Assembly: GCA_963715785.1 (NCBI GenBank)
Contig: OY970276.1
Location: forward strand, 3,100,001 to 3,164,000
From: LD21 sp963715785
Lineage (GTDB): Bacteria > Bacteroidota > Bacteroidia > Bacteroidales > VadinHA17
Length of the DNA: 64,000 nt
Direction of reading: 5' to 3'
Shown here piece by piece: positions 19,995-29,098 of this stretch (positions are counted from its first letter, which is position 1; each line of letters starts with the position of its first letter). A program made the position numbers and the translations under genes. The notes below the pieces were generated by a model. The model did not search any database, was not told the origin of the DNA, and was given only the letters and a program-made list of their open reading frames with translations.

Positions 19995-20181
19995 ATTTTT
20001 TTCTTAAAGATAAAATTTTCATTTATAAGTGCCGGAACTGACCTCTGATAATTATTGAATATGATGCTTCAATGAGTAAGGTGGTGGAGAAAATCTTTAT
20101 TATTCAATTTCCCTCATGAAAACAACTCTGTCGCCGTTGAATCTTCTTCCATACACTTTTCGATGTTCATATTATTATTGC

Positions 20182-21078
20182 TTATGGGATTTTTGGTTTA
20201 AGGATCGTTGCAGGACTGTAGGATGTAAGTTCAAAATCTTTCAAATGAACAAATTTGTAACCCTTCTCTCTTAGTTTCGGTATTATAATCCTGAGTGCCT
20301 CATTTGTATTCCATTCGGGATGATTGAAATGCATAATAATTATAGCTCCTGGTTTTATTTTCTTTATCACATTGTCCTCAATTTCCGCTGTTGGTGTATT
20401 GGCGACAGCGTCTCCGGAGAGAATGCCATAGCTTATTGGCGTAATCCCTAATCTCAATGCAAGGGAGGCGCCTGTTTCATTCATATATGCAGTTGCTGAA
20501 CGGTAATAATGTGGCCGACGACCGGAGATAGCCTCTATCTTTCTTGCATTTGCCTCTATCTCATCAAATGCTTCACCGGCATTTGCAGTGCCTTTAATAC
20601 CGTATATAGTCTCACCATCCAATGAACAGGGTCTGTGGTTAAAGCCATGATCCTCAATCTCAAAAAGAGTGTCGCGGCAGAGATCAACGAAGCTTTTGTA
20701 CCGGGCATCAATCCATTTTCCGCTGACAAAAAGAGTGGCAGGGATCTTTTCTTTTCTCAGATAATCAATAAGCTCTTCATCATACCCATCCCCATTTTTA
20801 CCTCCGCAGGCATCAAAAGTTAAGGCAACGATCTTCTCATCTGATTTTATGTACTCATCGACGCCTTTAACAAACGCTCCCCATTGTCCGGGTTTTGCAT
20901 GTCCAAATTCCGATATAATCTTCGCTTTCAGTTCGAGATAGGAGGTATCTGAATTCAGTTTTTTCAGAAATGCAGCATTTGTGAGCTCCCTTGCTTCCTG
21001 GGGAATCGCAGGGATCAACAGCGCTGATAATAAATAAAATATCAGGCCGATACGTAGAAATTTAATATTAAACCTCAT
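20182..21078 (-). CDS. Secreted polysaccharide deacetylase (CE4, NodB-like)
   Basis: About 298 residues from the ATG at 21078, which gives a signal peptide (MRFNIKFLRIGLIFYLLSAL, cleavage near IPAIPQE). A longer in-frame start at 21117 adds 13 mostly hydrophobic residues. The NodB fold shows motif 1 IVALTFDACGGKNGDGYD, motif 2 DHGFNHRPCS with two zinc histidines, YYRSATAYMN as motif 3, and the C-terminal IKPGAIIIMHFNHPEWNT. The second Asp of the usual TFDDG is replaced (TFDAC), a known variant. It probably deacetylates an amino-sugar polymer in the periplasm. A word CAAATTTA at 21100-21107 (TAAATTTG on this strand) could be a -7 box favouring the shorter start. Confidence 0.85.
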   Translation of the reverse strand: MRFNIKFLRIGLIFYLLSALLIPAIPQEARELTNAAFLKKLNSDTSYLELKAKIISEFGHAKPGQWGAFVKGVDEYIKSDEKIVALTFDACGGKNGDGYDEELIDYLRKEKIPATLFVSGKWIDARYKSFVDLCRDTLFEIEDHGFNHRPCSLDGETIYGIKGTANAGEAFDEIEANARKIEAISGRRPHYYRSATAYMNETGASLALRLGITPISYGILSGDAVANTPTAEIEDNVIKKIKPGAIIIMHFNHPEWNTNEALRIIIPKLREKGYKFVHLKDFELTSYSPATILKPKIP

Positions 21079-21201
21079 CCGGACAAATATTAATGGGTTC
21101 AAATTTATCATTTTCAATAAGAAACAGGAAATTCTTATTATGAATCCTGATCAAGTATCACAAAATCCGCTTCTGTTTCAACGAGCCACTCAATTATTGC
21201 A

Positions 21202-21437
21202 TCCTTTGTGCATTACTTAGTGAATCCATTCGTGGTAAATAAAATCCTTTAACCGCAAAGAACGCAAAGCTTTTTGCAAAGCTCGCAAAGTATTATTATT
21301 CAAAACATTAGGAGCCAGCAAAGGAAAGCGTCCCTTGTGACCCTTTGTGATAACCTTTGTGTTCCTTAGTGGTAAAAAAAAATTAAATTAACCACAAAGG
21401 ATCCCGATGGATAACACTAAGCAACACAAAGGATCCC
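21202..21437. repeat. Cluster of degenerate CTTTGTG/CACAAAG intergenic repeats
   Basis: The 386-bp gap between the deacetylase and the first DUF3857 gene contains no gene. It holds several copies of a degenerate ~22-bp word resembling CTTTGTGNTCCTTNGTGGT, in both orientations: near 21204-21236, 21249-21290 (as ACCGCAAAG/CGCAAAG), 21333-21373 and 21388-21434. AAAGGATCCCGA occurs twice, at about 21396 and 21428. The copies could pair to form stem-loops in RNA. This resembles dispersed intergenic repeats common in environmental genomes. Confidence 0.6.
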
Positions 21438-21464
21438 GAAGCAGCGCGTTTTCAAGCCTTCTTT

Positions 21465-23387
21465 TCATATTCTTTCAGGTTTTTTTATAAGTATTGCTTT
21501 CGCATTGTCAGCCTTTGAAACAGAGAGAATAAAATCATAGAGTTCTTGATAGTCGCAGGGTTTATAGCGACCTTCATTCAGAGAAAATTTCCTTATATAA
21601 ATTATCTGTTTTTCATCAGCTGAAATGGTGGAGGAATAACTCCCGAATTTTGAATTCAGGGTCGTCGATGCGGGAATTGATTCATATTTGTAGTTTTCAG
21701 GAACGTGAAAGACAGTTGTATCATAATCGACAAATGATCTGTTGGTGAGTATATCAGAATATCTCGGCCTGAGCATTTTCTGAATTGATCTTTGCAAGTT
21801 CAGAATGTTGAGGGGGAGTAGCATGTAATCACCTGAAAATGAGCAGTAATTTCTAGAAATTTCAGCCTCATTGATTATGGCTTCAGGTATTGTGCCTTTG
21901 AGATCATTTACTGAAAAGTTTTTTATTTGCATCGATGGAAGTGCAGTGTTTGTGTAGAGCCATTTTTTCTGTCCATCATGATTTGCATACAACAATTCGG
22001 TAATGTCATCGTATTGAAGTCCACTAAAACGAGTTTTGACTGTGCAGTTAGCGTTGCCCGTTGAATCAATATAAAATTCCGACCTGCTGCTTCTTATATT
22101 ATCAGTTGGTTCATATTTCGTCGTATGCGCAAATTTTCCGCCGTTTTCAGTGATAATAAGCACATCCCTGTCATCGGTAAAATCGCCCAGGAATCCGAAT
22201 GGGATTTTCTGATCAGTACACTCAAGCCAGATAGTATCCCGTTGGAAGGGAACACAAAGAATAACATGATCAAACTGCTGGAAATTAGGGAAATCAGTAA
22301 AAATTGGTTCCTTATATCTTCCGCTCGAAACAATTGCCGGGTAGGAATTGATACCTATGTATCTGAGCAGAGAGTACATATAATTAACGAGGGCCTTGCA
22401 ATCACCGTAGCCGGTTTCAAATACAGTTTTTGCATCAAATGGCTGGAATCCACCTAACCCAAGTGTAATAGCTACATACCGGGTGTTCTCCTGCAAATAC
22501 TTATAAAGCGATTTTATACGATCAAGCGTATCAGGTATTTCTTTTCCGAGTAAGTCCAATCTTGATTTTTCAACTTCTGTAAGATCATTCCTGCCCTGGT
22601 ATAACGAAGAGATCCATTTGCCATAGTCTTTCCAGTTATCGGCTGTTCCCTCATACTTATCGTATATCAGAACTGAAGGCATAAGGTAGACACCGGGAAT
22701 CCTTTCTGAAATATCAATTTCAAATGGTTCATGTTCAATGGCTTTCAAATTATTCACCTCCCAGGTTTCAACAAAATTATCGGTATGCCGTTCTGATTGA
22801 CTTGAATGGATATTTATCTCCTTTTTGTTGATTTTAATCTGCGAAGGATAGCTGAAAATAAGCTTAGCGTGTTGTGCTGATACATTATAAGCAGAGAATG
22901 GACGCCAGCAGCCCAGGCTGATTATATTTTTCTGATTTATTTCATAATTGTATTCAACAGTGTAGGGATAAACCGGGCTTAGAGGTTTGTAGTATTTAAG
23001 TCTGCTTTCCGAAAATAATTCCGAAGAACTGTAAAAAGGAGAGTCTGTAATATCTGACTGCTTCGCATTTTTAATCTTTTTGCCGTAACTGTCATACAAT
23101 GTGATCTGTTTTATCGAAACTGCTGAGTTTTTATCATAAGGTATCGCCAGAAATGCCATCCTCTCGCCATCTTTGTCAAGGACCGTGATTACCCGTCTGA
23201 TCTTTTCAATTCCCCTGTTCCGGGTCAGAAGCTCTATTTCCTGCTTATCTTCGCGAATTACACAATGTGCATTTAACTTCAGGCTGTCAGGGATTAATGC
23301 AACAGCATAATCCTGTGCTTTTAAAGCCGAGATTGAAAATGCGAGGATAACGAATAACAAAAATTTAGATTTGTTAATAATGTTCAT
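21465..23387 (-). CDS. DUF3857 and transglutaminase-like domain protein, secreted
   Basis: A 640-residue protein with a signal peptide (MNIINKSKFLLFVILAFSIS, then ALKAQ). The N-terminal half is the DUF3857 beta domain. The transglutaminase-like core is around residues 310-420, with the putative catalytic Cys in ETGYGDCKALVNYM, the His in FDHVILCVPF and the Asp in LECTDQ. A DUF3858-like C-terminal domain follows. It is probably a periplasmic or surface protein with a cysteine-protease/transglutaminase fold. It lies 63 bp downstream of a related gene (23451-25475), forming a tandem pair. The natural substrate is unknown. Confidence 0.88.
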   Translation of the reverse strand: MNIINKSKFLLFVILAFSISALKAQDYAVALIPDSLKLNAHCVIREDKQEIELLTRNRGIEKIRRVITVLDKDGERMAFLAIPYDKNSAVSIKQITLYDSYGKKIKNAKQSDITDSPFYSSSELFSESRLKYYKPLSPVYPYTVEYNYEINQKNIISLGCWRPFSAYNVSAQHAKLIFSYPSQIKINKKEINIHSSQSERHTDNFVETWEVNNLKAIEHEPFEIDISERIPGVYLMPSVLIYDKYEGTADNWKDYGKWISSLYQGRNDLTEVEKSRLDLLGKEIPDTLDRIKSLYKYLQENTRYVAITLGLGGFQPFDAKTVFETGYGDCKALVNYMYSLLRYIGINSYPAIVSSGRYKEPIFTDFPNFQQFDHVILCVPFQRDTIWLECTDQKIPFGFLGDFTDDRDVLIITENGGKFAHTTKYEPTDNIRSSRSEFYIDSTGNANCTVKTRFSGLQYDDITELLYANHDGQKKWLYTNTALPSMQIKNFSVNDLKGTIPEAIINEAEISRNYCSFSGDYMLLPLNILNLQRSIQKMLRPRYSDILTNRSFVDYDTTVFHVPENYKYESIPASTTLNSKFGSYSSTISADEKQIIYIRKFSLNEGRYKPCDYQELYDFILSVSKADNAKAILIKKPERI

Positions 23388-23450
23388 CTATCTGTGGGAT
23401 AATATTAATTTAGTCAGCTCGCTTGCAATGAAGCAAGCCTGAAATGTCAG

Positions 23451-25475
23451 CTATACTGATTTTTTAAGTATGACTTGTTCTGCATGCTTTTTCACGACCT
23501 GATCGTACATATTCTTCAGTTTAACATAATCTTCTGGCAGAAATAATATTTTGTTTACATCTCGCTTATAAACTATATTTATCTTATTATCAATAGATTT
23601 CACCGTATAAGAAATTGAAATTGAATTATCAGGAAGACTCAGCAATACGGACTGAGGGAGTGACTCAACCTTGTAGCCTGCGGGCAGAGTATAATTAAAA
23701 GTATATACTTCCGAAATCGGGTAGTTATAATTGACAGGATATTTTCTCTCTTGCAGAGTATATCCATTCTTTTCCAGCATTTCAAACAATAATGGATCAA
23801 AGATGATTTTATCCCCAATAATCTCAGAGTGGTCAGTAATTTCTACGTCCAGTGTATCAATAACAGGCTTATAGTTATCAAACCTGTCAGCCAGTGAATA
23901 CTTATTTATTTTTAAGCCTTTTAAGTTCTCCTGCAGCTTTCTGAAATAATCATCATTGTTTTTTTCAGAGTTTAATACATTTCTGTATATAATCCCGGCA
24001 TATCCGTCATAGTTGCCTGCAATTAAGCCGGTTAAATTACCATCAGATCCTATTTCCAGCGTATAGTTTTTCATTTCTTTATATTTCTCTGTTGCATCGA
24101 GATTTATCCAGTTTCCTGACAGCGCATCAACGATTCTTCCTCGTCCGTTAATATCATTTGCAGGAAGAACCCCAAACTGACAATATTTATTTACAGCATC
24201 AAGAAGGATTATCTTTCCGCCAATTTCAACACTGGAAAGGACAGAGTTAAACTTTGTTATTGTCGGGTAATAAGCATTTGCAATTCCGTTATCGCGTGTG
24301 CTGAAAATAACCGGATTGGAATTTAATCCGGCGGTCTGAAGCATCATTGTAAGCAAAAGGTTTATCTCTGAGGAATTACCTATGCCATCAGTCCACGGTT
24401 TTTTTAAACCATTTGAAGCCCACATGCTGTAAATTCCATTCCATTTCATTCTTTTTTGGACATAATTATAAATTGAAACTGCTTTCTCTGAGTCAGAGGA
24501 CTTGTTTTTGCATAAGGCATTAAGGGTATCTTTAATGAAGCCAACTGTTTTTAAGCGAGCGCCAAAATCTTCATCTTCTTTCATCTTGTTATTTACTGAT
24601 TCCCAGGTATCTGTGTAATCTTTCCAGGTCTGTTCGGGTAGTCTCATACTGCTCAATTCAAATTCGATTGACTGGATATAGTTATCTTCACAGTCAATGT
24701 TAGGTTCTGATATGAACGCCGGTACATCAGTGACGCCTAATGTAGATCTTGTAGAACTGGCATTGATAATCTCCGATGGCCCTGCTTTATGCCGTTCCGA
24801 AATTCCGCTTCCTGTAATATTTATAGAAGGGATGCTGAAAGAAATAGAACCCTGGTCCTTCTTAAAAATATCAAATTTCAGGTATCCTTTGGCTGTCTCC
24901 CTGTATTTGAAGTATTCAGGAATGTTGTAGTTATACTGACTCCATCTGGCAGGATAGTTGTACTGAAATGTCCACCCTCTGAAGTTGTAGAGAAAGTCAG
25001 AAGTAATTGTATATGCCAGTTCAATAACCGAGCCCTCTTTTATTTCAGGAAAGGCAAATTTCACATCGGTAAAGTTTTTGCTTTCAGCGCGAAAAATATT
25101 ATTGGTTTCTAATTTTGTCTTTACCATTTTCCCGGCTTCCAGGTTATAAGTTACGGCTTTCAGATTACTCATGACTTCCTTGCCCCGTCCGGCTTTGTAA
25201 AGTCTGATAGTAAAATTTCCTGCGTTGAAGGCTGACTTCCTGAATATTTTTATTCCACAGTGTCTATCAAAGACGAATTGAAAACTCAACTCATTATTCA
25301 GAACAAAATCTGATTTTCCATTGTCGAATAAGATGAGGGCATCGGCAGTTGTATCTTTATCATAACTGGTCAATGCCAGATCTGCAATGTCGATTTTACC
25401 AAATTTTGGTTCAACTATTTGTCCCTTAATTACGGTGAATAGAAAAAGAAAGAATAAAATATGTAAAAATTTCAT
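23451..25475 (-). CDS. DUF3857 protein with catalytically altered transglutaminase-like domain
   Basis: About 674 residues from the ATG at 25475, chosen because it begins a signal peptide (MKFLHILFFLFLFTVIKGQ). The layout matches the downstream paralogue: DUF3857 then a transglutaminase-like core. In the core, the segment aligned to GDCKAL reads GNSSEI, and that aligned to FDHVIL reads FNSVLS, so both the catalytic Cys and His are Ser; the Asp (LLDAVNK) is kept. It is therefore probably not a working transglutaminase and may be a binding partner. The two genes are in one orientation and close, consistent with an operon. Confidence 0.85.
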   Translation of the reverse strand: MKFLHILFFLFLFTVIKGQIVEPKFGKIDIADLALTSYDKDTTADALILFDNGKSDFVLNNELSFQFVFDRHCGIKIFRKSAFNAGNFTIRLYKAGRGKEVMSNLKAVTYNLEAGKMVKTKLETNNIFRAESKNFTDVKFAFPEIKEGSVIELAYTITSDFLYNFRGWTFQYNYPARWSQYNYNIPEYFKYRETAKGYLKFDIFKKDQGSISFSIPSINITGSGISERHKAGPSEIINASSTRSTLGVTDVPAFISEPNIDCEDNYIQSIEFELSSMRLPEQTWKDYTDTWESVNNKMKEDEDFGARLKTVGFIKDTLNALCKNKSSDSEKAVSIYNYVQKRMKWNGIYSMWASNGLKKPWTDGIGNSSEINLLLTMMLQTAGLNSNPVIFSTRDNGIANAYYPTITKFNSVLSSVEIGGKIILLDAVNKYCQFGVLPANDINGRGRIVDALSGNWINLDATEKYKEMKNYTLEIGSDGNLTGLIAGNYDGYAGIIYRNVLNSEKNNDDYFRKLQENLKGLKINKYSLADRFDNYKPVIDTLDVEITDHSEIIGDKIIFDPLLFEMLEKNGYTLQERKYPVNYNYPISEVYTFNYTLPAGYKVESLPQSVLLSLPDNSISISYTVKSIDNKINIVYKRDVNKILFLPEDYVKLKNMYDQVVKKHAEQVILKKSV

Positions 25476-25648
25476 AACAGCAGGCATTAAAAAGGTTAGT
25501 CTGATCACATTGCAAATCAAACTTAATGAGAATTAATTAAGAATAAAATAGTTTAATTGAAATGTCTTAAAGATTTTGACGAATGATTAACAATTATCAG
25601 TTTTATTCTGATATTCCGGAACCTGAAACCTTTAGCCGAAAAATTTGA

Positions 25649-26734
25649 CTACATAGCTTTATACCTGATCTCCGGTTTTTTATCCAAAAAGTTTGCGTAG
25701 ATCGCTGCTTTCTGATAGATCAGCGGCATGATTGATTTGGCTGGTTGCTGAAAAAGATTTATTTCAACGATTACTTTATCTTTTTGAATTGTCCGTTTCC
25801 ATAATCCTGACACCTGTCCATTAATTACTATGGGAGGGTGGAAAATGCCATTACTGGTAACAGCTTTTTTATTATGCAATAATGAAAGTGAACTGCTTCT
25901 GTTGCTGTAGCTTATAAGGAATTCATCAAAGGCCGGCAGAAGGTGAACAGGGTCACCAGTCTCAGGTTTAACTGGTAACGAATTTGACAGCCAGTATTTT
26001 ACATCACCCAATGTTTCTGTATGAAGCGCATCTTTGGAAAAATCGATTGCTTTTCGAGCGTCAGTGAGTGTAAGATTTGTCCACCAGGCAAAATCCTCCG
26101 GAGTGGCAGGACTCCGGCTGAAAAAGTATCGTTTTGCAAGTTCAGCCAGCGATTCATCTCTTGAGAGCTTGTGAATATGAGGAATCCTGTCACTGAGCAG
26201 GTTATAGGTAATTTTATTATTTTTATCGGGACCACTGCACACGATTCCTTCAAGTTCAGACCAGAACAGGATATGGCTCAGCCTGTTTTCTTCTGTTTTT
26301 ATTTTAGCATTACGCAATTCCAGGGCAAGCTCCTCGCGTGTCAGGCTTAAGCCTCCGGAGAGTGATTGCCCGATTACCCCGGTTGCTTTTGCCAGGACTG
26401 ACTCTGACAGGCCTAAATCTTTAAATCTGGTTTTTGCTGAAGACTTTATTTTTTGGGCAGAAAGCTGAATCATCCAGTGAACATCCTCAGCAGCAACTAA
26501 ATGCCAGGTCGGTCTCAACAGATGAATACGTATAATCTCACCCTTATCAATTGATGATTGAATTTTCTGCAATGAAGGATCATGCATTCTTGTCCCGATT
26601 GCCCATTTTGCCATCGCATAATCCTGAGCCTGTATTGCGCCCATTTGGCTGACAATTTCTTTCGCCGAACTGAATTGCGGGAATGTTATCATCTGGCTTT
26701 TTAAGCGGGCAAGCGATATGTCAGTCAGCATCAT
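25649..26734 (-). CDS. Winged-helix DNA-binding domain-containing protein (HTH_42 family)
   Basis: A 361-residue protein of the YcaQ-like winged-helix family (PF06224). Features are MGAIQAQDYAMAKWAIGTRM, IIRIHLLRPTWHLVAAEDVHW and a C-terminal HLLPAFDEFLISYSNRSSS. Some family members are DNA-interstrand-crosslink glycosylases; the catalytic QxQ/QxD-type dipeptide corresponds to the QAQD segment here, but assignment to repair is by family only. No signal peptide. It is a single gene upstream of tRNA-Lys, transcribed away from it. Confidence 0.85.
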   Translation of the reverse strand: MMLTDISLARLKSQMITFPQFSSAKEIVSQMGAIQAQDYAMAKWAIGTRMHDPSLQKIQSSIDKGEIIRIHLLRPTWHLVAAEDVHWMIQLSAQKIKSSAKTRFKDLGLSESVLAKATGVIGQSLSGGLSLTREELALELRNAKIKTEENRLSHILFWSELEGIVCSGPDKNNKITYNLLSDRIPHIHKLSRDESLAELAKRYFFSRSPATPEDFAWWTNLTLTDARKAIDFSKDALHTETLGDVKYWLSNSLPVKPETGDPVHLLPAFDEFLISYSNRSSSLSLLHNKKAVTSNGIFHPPIVINGQVSGLWKRTIQKDKVIVEINLFQQPAKSIMPLIYQKAAIYANFLDKKPEIRYKAM

Positions 26735-26896
26735 TCGTTATCTTTTTAAAATTAAATGCCAGAGCCTGTGCCGTTATCTCTTTAGTGGTAATAAGCTCAG
26801 TATTATAGCTGTAACCAAATAAATGACAATTTTACAAATTTAGATTGTTTTTTGCTTCCGTAATTCTCAGGATTTAGGTTAATTTGCAGCCAGAAA

Positions 26897-26969
26897 CGGC
26901 CCGTAGCTCAGCTGGTAGAGCACGTGACTCTTAATCATGGGGTCGAGGGTTCGATCCCCTCCGGGCCGA
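26897..26969 (+). tRNA. tRNA-Lys (anticodon CTT)
   Basis: A 73-nt cloverleaf. The acceptor CGGCCCG pairs with CGGGCCG; the D stem is GCTC/GAGC; the anticodon stem CGTGA/TCATG encloses loop CTCTTAA with anticodon CTT; the T arm is GAGGG-TTCGATC-CCCTC; A73 is present. The CCA end is not encoded. It reads lysine AAG codons. It marks the left edge of the accessory island: a recombinase fragment begins about 120 bp downstream, as expected of a tRNA integration site. Confidence 0.96.
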
Positions 26970-26973
26970 CTTT

Positions 26974-27000
26974 AAACCGACTAAAGCAGTCGGTTTTTTT
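26974..27000 (+). terminator. Rho-independent terminator of tRNA-Lys
   Basis: AAACCGACT (26974-26982) and AGTCGGTTT (26988-26996) form a 9-bp stem with loop AAAGC, followed by a run of T. It begins five bases after the tRNA. Confidence 0.88.
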
Positions 27001-27088
27001 ATGCTCAATATCAATGTATTATATAATTATTCGATCCTAATCGACGAATTCTCGACAAACTTATCAGGTGAGTATGGAAAGAAGTTAA

Positions 27089-27520
27089 ACACAGTTTATA
27101 ACTTACCTTAATGATAAAACAGACACGAGGGATTTAGTATCATTGTTAGAAAGGAAGGTAAAGCAAAAAACCGCAATGGGAAACCTGAACTATACTGAAT
27201 CATTTCGGGGAACTAAGAATTGCCTGGTAAAGCTAGGGTACAAGACCCTTCCACTGGATATGATAACAAATCCTTGGATTAAAGAGCTGGGGGATAAGAT
27301 GAAGATAAAAGGAAATTCACCTAATACCATCGGTAACCGGATGCGTAATATTCGTACAGTTTTTAACGAGGCTGATACCGGAAGGTTCCCATTCAGGGGT
27401 TATAAGATACCGAAGGCTGTAACGACCGAACACAGAGCGCTAACTATTGAACAAACGGCACTACTGGCAAAAGGAAAATTTCCGGATGAATCGTCGCTGC
27501 TTCCTTCCCCCTTCTTCTGA
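27089..27520 (+). pseudogene. Tyrosine recombinase fragment, N-terminal SAM-like core-binding domain
   Basis: The open frame from 27089 encodes a Bacteroidota phage-integrase SAM-like domain: NYTESFRGTKNCLVKLGY, WIKELGDKMKIKGNSPNTIG, NRMRNIRTVFNEA and a hinge-like HRALTIEQTALLAKGKF. It then stops at 27520. No R...HxxR...Y catalytic domain follows, and the usual N-terminal arm-binding domain is not readable upstream of a stop at 27086. It is therefore a remnant of an integrase gene. Its place just after tRNA-Lys, pointing away, fits an element that entered at the tRNA 3' end. A TTG at 27143 is the first possible start, but expression is doubtful. Confidence 0.78.
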
Positions 27521-27927
27521 TTTAGCGACAGGTCATCCCGAATTCTTCCACAAAAAACAAGACTCTGGAATTTTCCAAAACCAATACTTGTGGATGAATG
27601 AGGGATCTCAATGGTCTAGGATGTCGATTAAAATTGGCTGCAGCAGGCTCGCATAATCAATAGTGAGGGTTGCGATTTATGTTGCATACCTTAGACATGA
27701 GATTTTCAACACACAACCTTAAGGGAGCAACCCGAACACCTATGGATCTATAAGATATTATCTACATGATTATGCATGGATTGTGTCATAAGATTTACGA
27801 TCTCGAAATATTCCAAAATTCATTTTAACCTTGACTGCGCGATGGCGGAAGCTACCTTTACTAAGCCAAAGTTTTAAGACTGGTTCCGGTCAGTGGTGGG
27901 GTAGCCGAGCCGCTATTTAACATAGTG
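27521..27927. other. Gene-poor island segment with repeats A and B
   Basis: About 400 bp with no credible coding frame. It contains repeat A (27806-27882) and the start of repeat B (27912-27949), both of which recur near 30.7 and 31.2 kb. Integrase remnants in other frames were looked for and not found. Confidence 0.6.
27806..27882 (+). repeat. Repeat A, copy 1 (77 bp)
   Basis: Identical to 30750-30826 at 76 of 77 positions by eye; the single difference is GATGGC versus GATGGG. It contains AACCTTGACTGCGCGATGG. In both copies it lies on the low-coordinate side of repeat B. Confidence 0.9.
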
Positions 27928-27949
27928 TCACATTATAGGGCAGCTTTGG
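27912..27949 (+). repeat. Repeat B, copy 1 (38 bp)
   Basis: Matches 31200-31237 at 37 of 38 positions (TTTAAC versus TTTAAT). It overlaps the 3' end of the ORF6N gene and contains CATTATAGGGCA, which can pair imperfectly with TGCCTATAATG about 45 bp to the right. Confidence 0.88.
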
Positions 27950-28455
27950 TTTTTGCGTGGTGGCTTTGTGCGGCAGTGCCTATAATGCCGCATTATGTTA
28001 ATATAGCTTGGAGGATTATTTTTTGGCCATGTCTTTTTGTTTGCAGCGAGCTTGTGTAATATATCTTTATAGGCAAGAAGCATCTCACGCATACTGACAA
28101 ATATTTCTATTATTCGTATGCTCATTTTTATAGCCCTCTCGCTCTTGATAACATTAGCAAGCATTAATATTCCGTGCTCTGTAAATGCATAGGGTAAATA
28201 ACCTCCAAGGTGTTTCCTGGAAGGTATCGCATTTTGCGATACCAGGATATCAACCTCTTTTTCAGATAGCTGGAACATAAAATTTTCCGGAAAGCGTTCC
28301 AGGTTTCTTTTAACCTGTTCCCTTAACCGGATAGCTTTTATATCGTATAAACCAGCCAGATCCCGGTCGAGCATCACTTTTTTATCTCTTATCAAATAGA
28401 TCTTAGTTGATATTATCTCATCTGGTATTGCAAGCTGGTTGGTCTCTTTTGCCAT
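27928..28455 (-). CDS. ORF6N domain protein, C-terminus altered
   Basis: A 175-residue protein. Residues about 10-125 are a typical ORF6N (KilA-N-like, phage antirepressor) domain: IISTKIYLIRDKKVMLDRDL, RLREQVKRNLERFPENFMFQ, LGGYLPYAFTEHGILMLAN and KMSIRIIEIFVSMREML. The normal C-terminal coiled coil is missing; after DILHKLA the frame runs into island sequence and ends inside repeat B. ORF6N proteins are DNA-binding proteins of phages and mobile elements. The truncation suggests rearrangement at repeat B. Expression is possible but the protein may be inactive. Confidence 0.8.
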   Translation of the reverse strand: MAKETNQLAIPDEIISTKIYLIRDKKVMLDRDLAGLYDIKAIRLREQVKRNLERFPENFMFQLSEKEVDILVSQNAIPSRKHLGGYLPYAFTEHGILMLANVIKSERAIKMSIRIIEIFVSMREMLLAYKDILHKLAANKKTWPKNNPPSYINIMRHYRHCRTKPPRKNQSCPIM

Positions 28456-28550
28456 TTGGTCAGGTTTGAGGTTTGTAAATTTACTTATTTAATCTTGAGG
28501 TCACAATTTGTGATTTCAAGTTTTGGGGGTCGCAAATTGCGTCCTCCATT

Positions 28551-28740
28551 TCACTTAAGCGGATGGAACAGTTCCAATTGCTTCGTCAAGTCTGTCAGAT
28601 CCTGTCCCCGGTAACTTTCCGTGCTTCGCTTTTATGACCAGCCATGTATTGAACCTGCCGTATATTGTTTGTTTTAAGCCAGTTCATTATTACACTTGAC
28701 CGCAGCTGCCGGCTGACTTTTATTTCAGGGCAGATCATTC
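28551..28740 (-). pseudogene. Tyrosine recombinase fragment, C-terminal catalytic end
   Basis: Minus-strand translation gives SRQLRSSVIMNWLKTNNIRQ, then VQYMAGHKSEARK; after a one-base frame change, SYRGQDLTDLTKQLELFHPL ends at a TGA (28551-28553). This is the end of a XerC/D-like recombinase, with the box II GH and the probable nucleophile Tyr at the expected distance (GH...SY). The frame change destroys it, and nothing upstream encodes the rest. It is too broken to be a gene but shows that a second recombinase was once here, on the strand opposite to the fragment at 27089. Confidence 0.75.
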
Positions 28741-28746
28741 TATAAA

Positions 28747-29091
28747 ATTGAAGGTTGGGAGGAAAAGAACCTCAAACAGATCGAGGTGGCTACCCATATC
28801 GGTGTTGATAAGTCGGCTTACAGCAAGATTGAAAAAGGTTCCAGGGCACTTACCGTGGAAGAACTGCAAAAAATGGCACAGCTCTTTAACATGACAACCG
28901 ACCAGATTATAAACTACGATGGTAAGATCCCCCAGGAAGTGGTTATTGAAGATAAAACAGCAACCGAGCAAATGAGGCTAATCCAGCAGCTCGATGATGA
29001 AGATAAGCAAACCATTTTCAGGTTAATCGAAAAAATGCTGACCAATAAGAAGTTTAAGGATTTCTTCGCTAAGAATGTAGCAGCACTATAA
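28747..29091 (+). CDS. XRE-type helix-turn-helix regulator, 5' end degraded
   Basis: The frame encodes NLKQIEVATHIGVDKSAYSK followed by IEKGSRALTVEELQKMAQLF, a standard XRE HTH, then a helical tail ending FKDFFAKNVAAL. The usual first helix is distorted (IEGWEEKNLKQ), and no ATG precedes it; GTG at 28786 is the first plausible start and would cut the HTH. It overlaps the point where the recombinase fragment begins on the other strand. It converges on the HEAT-repeat gene. Two further XRE 3' fragments (31248-31421 and 32847-32933) occupy the equivalent position after the other immunity genes. Confidence 0.7.
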   Translation: MEGWEEKNLKQIEVATHIGVDKSAYSKIEKGSRALTVEELQKMAQLFNMTTDQIINYDGKIPQEVVIEDKTATEQMRLIQQLDDEDKQTIFRLIEKMLTNKKFKDFFAKNVAAL

Positions 29092-29098
29092 AGTAAAA

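Noticed and set aside
20100..20170. A minus-strand frame ending RKVYGRRFNGDRVVFMREIE looks like the C-terminus of a GNAT acetyltransferase.
   Set aside because: Only about 23 codons, with stop codons just upstream and no other GNAT motif; too little to call even a pseudogene.
27447..27656. A 69-codon frame after the integrase fragment, tested as a continuation of the recombinase.
   Set aside because: No R, HxxR or Y box is present; treated as non-coding.
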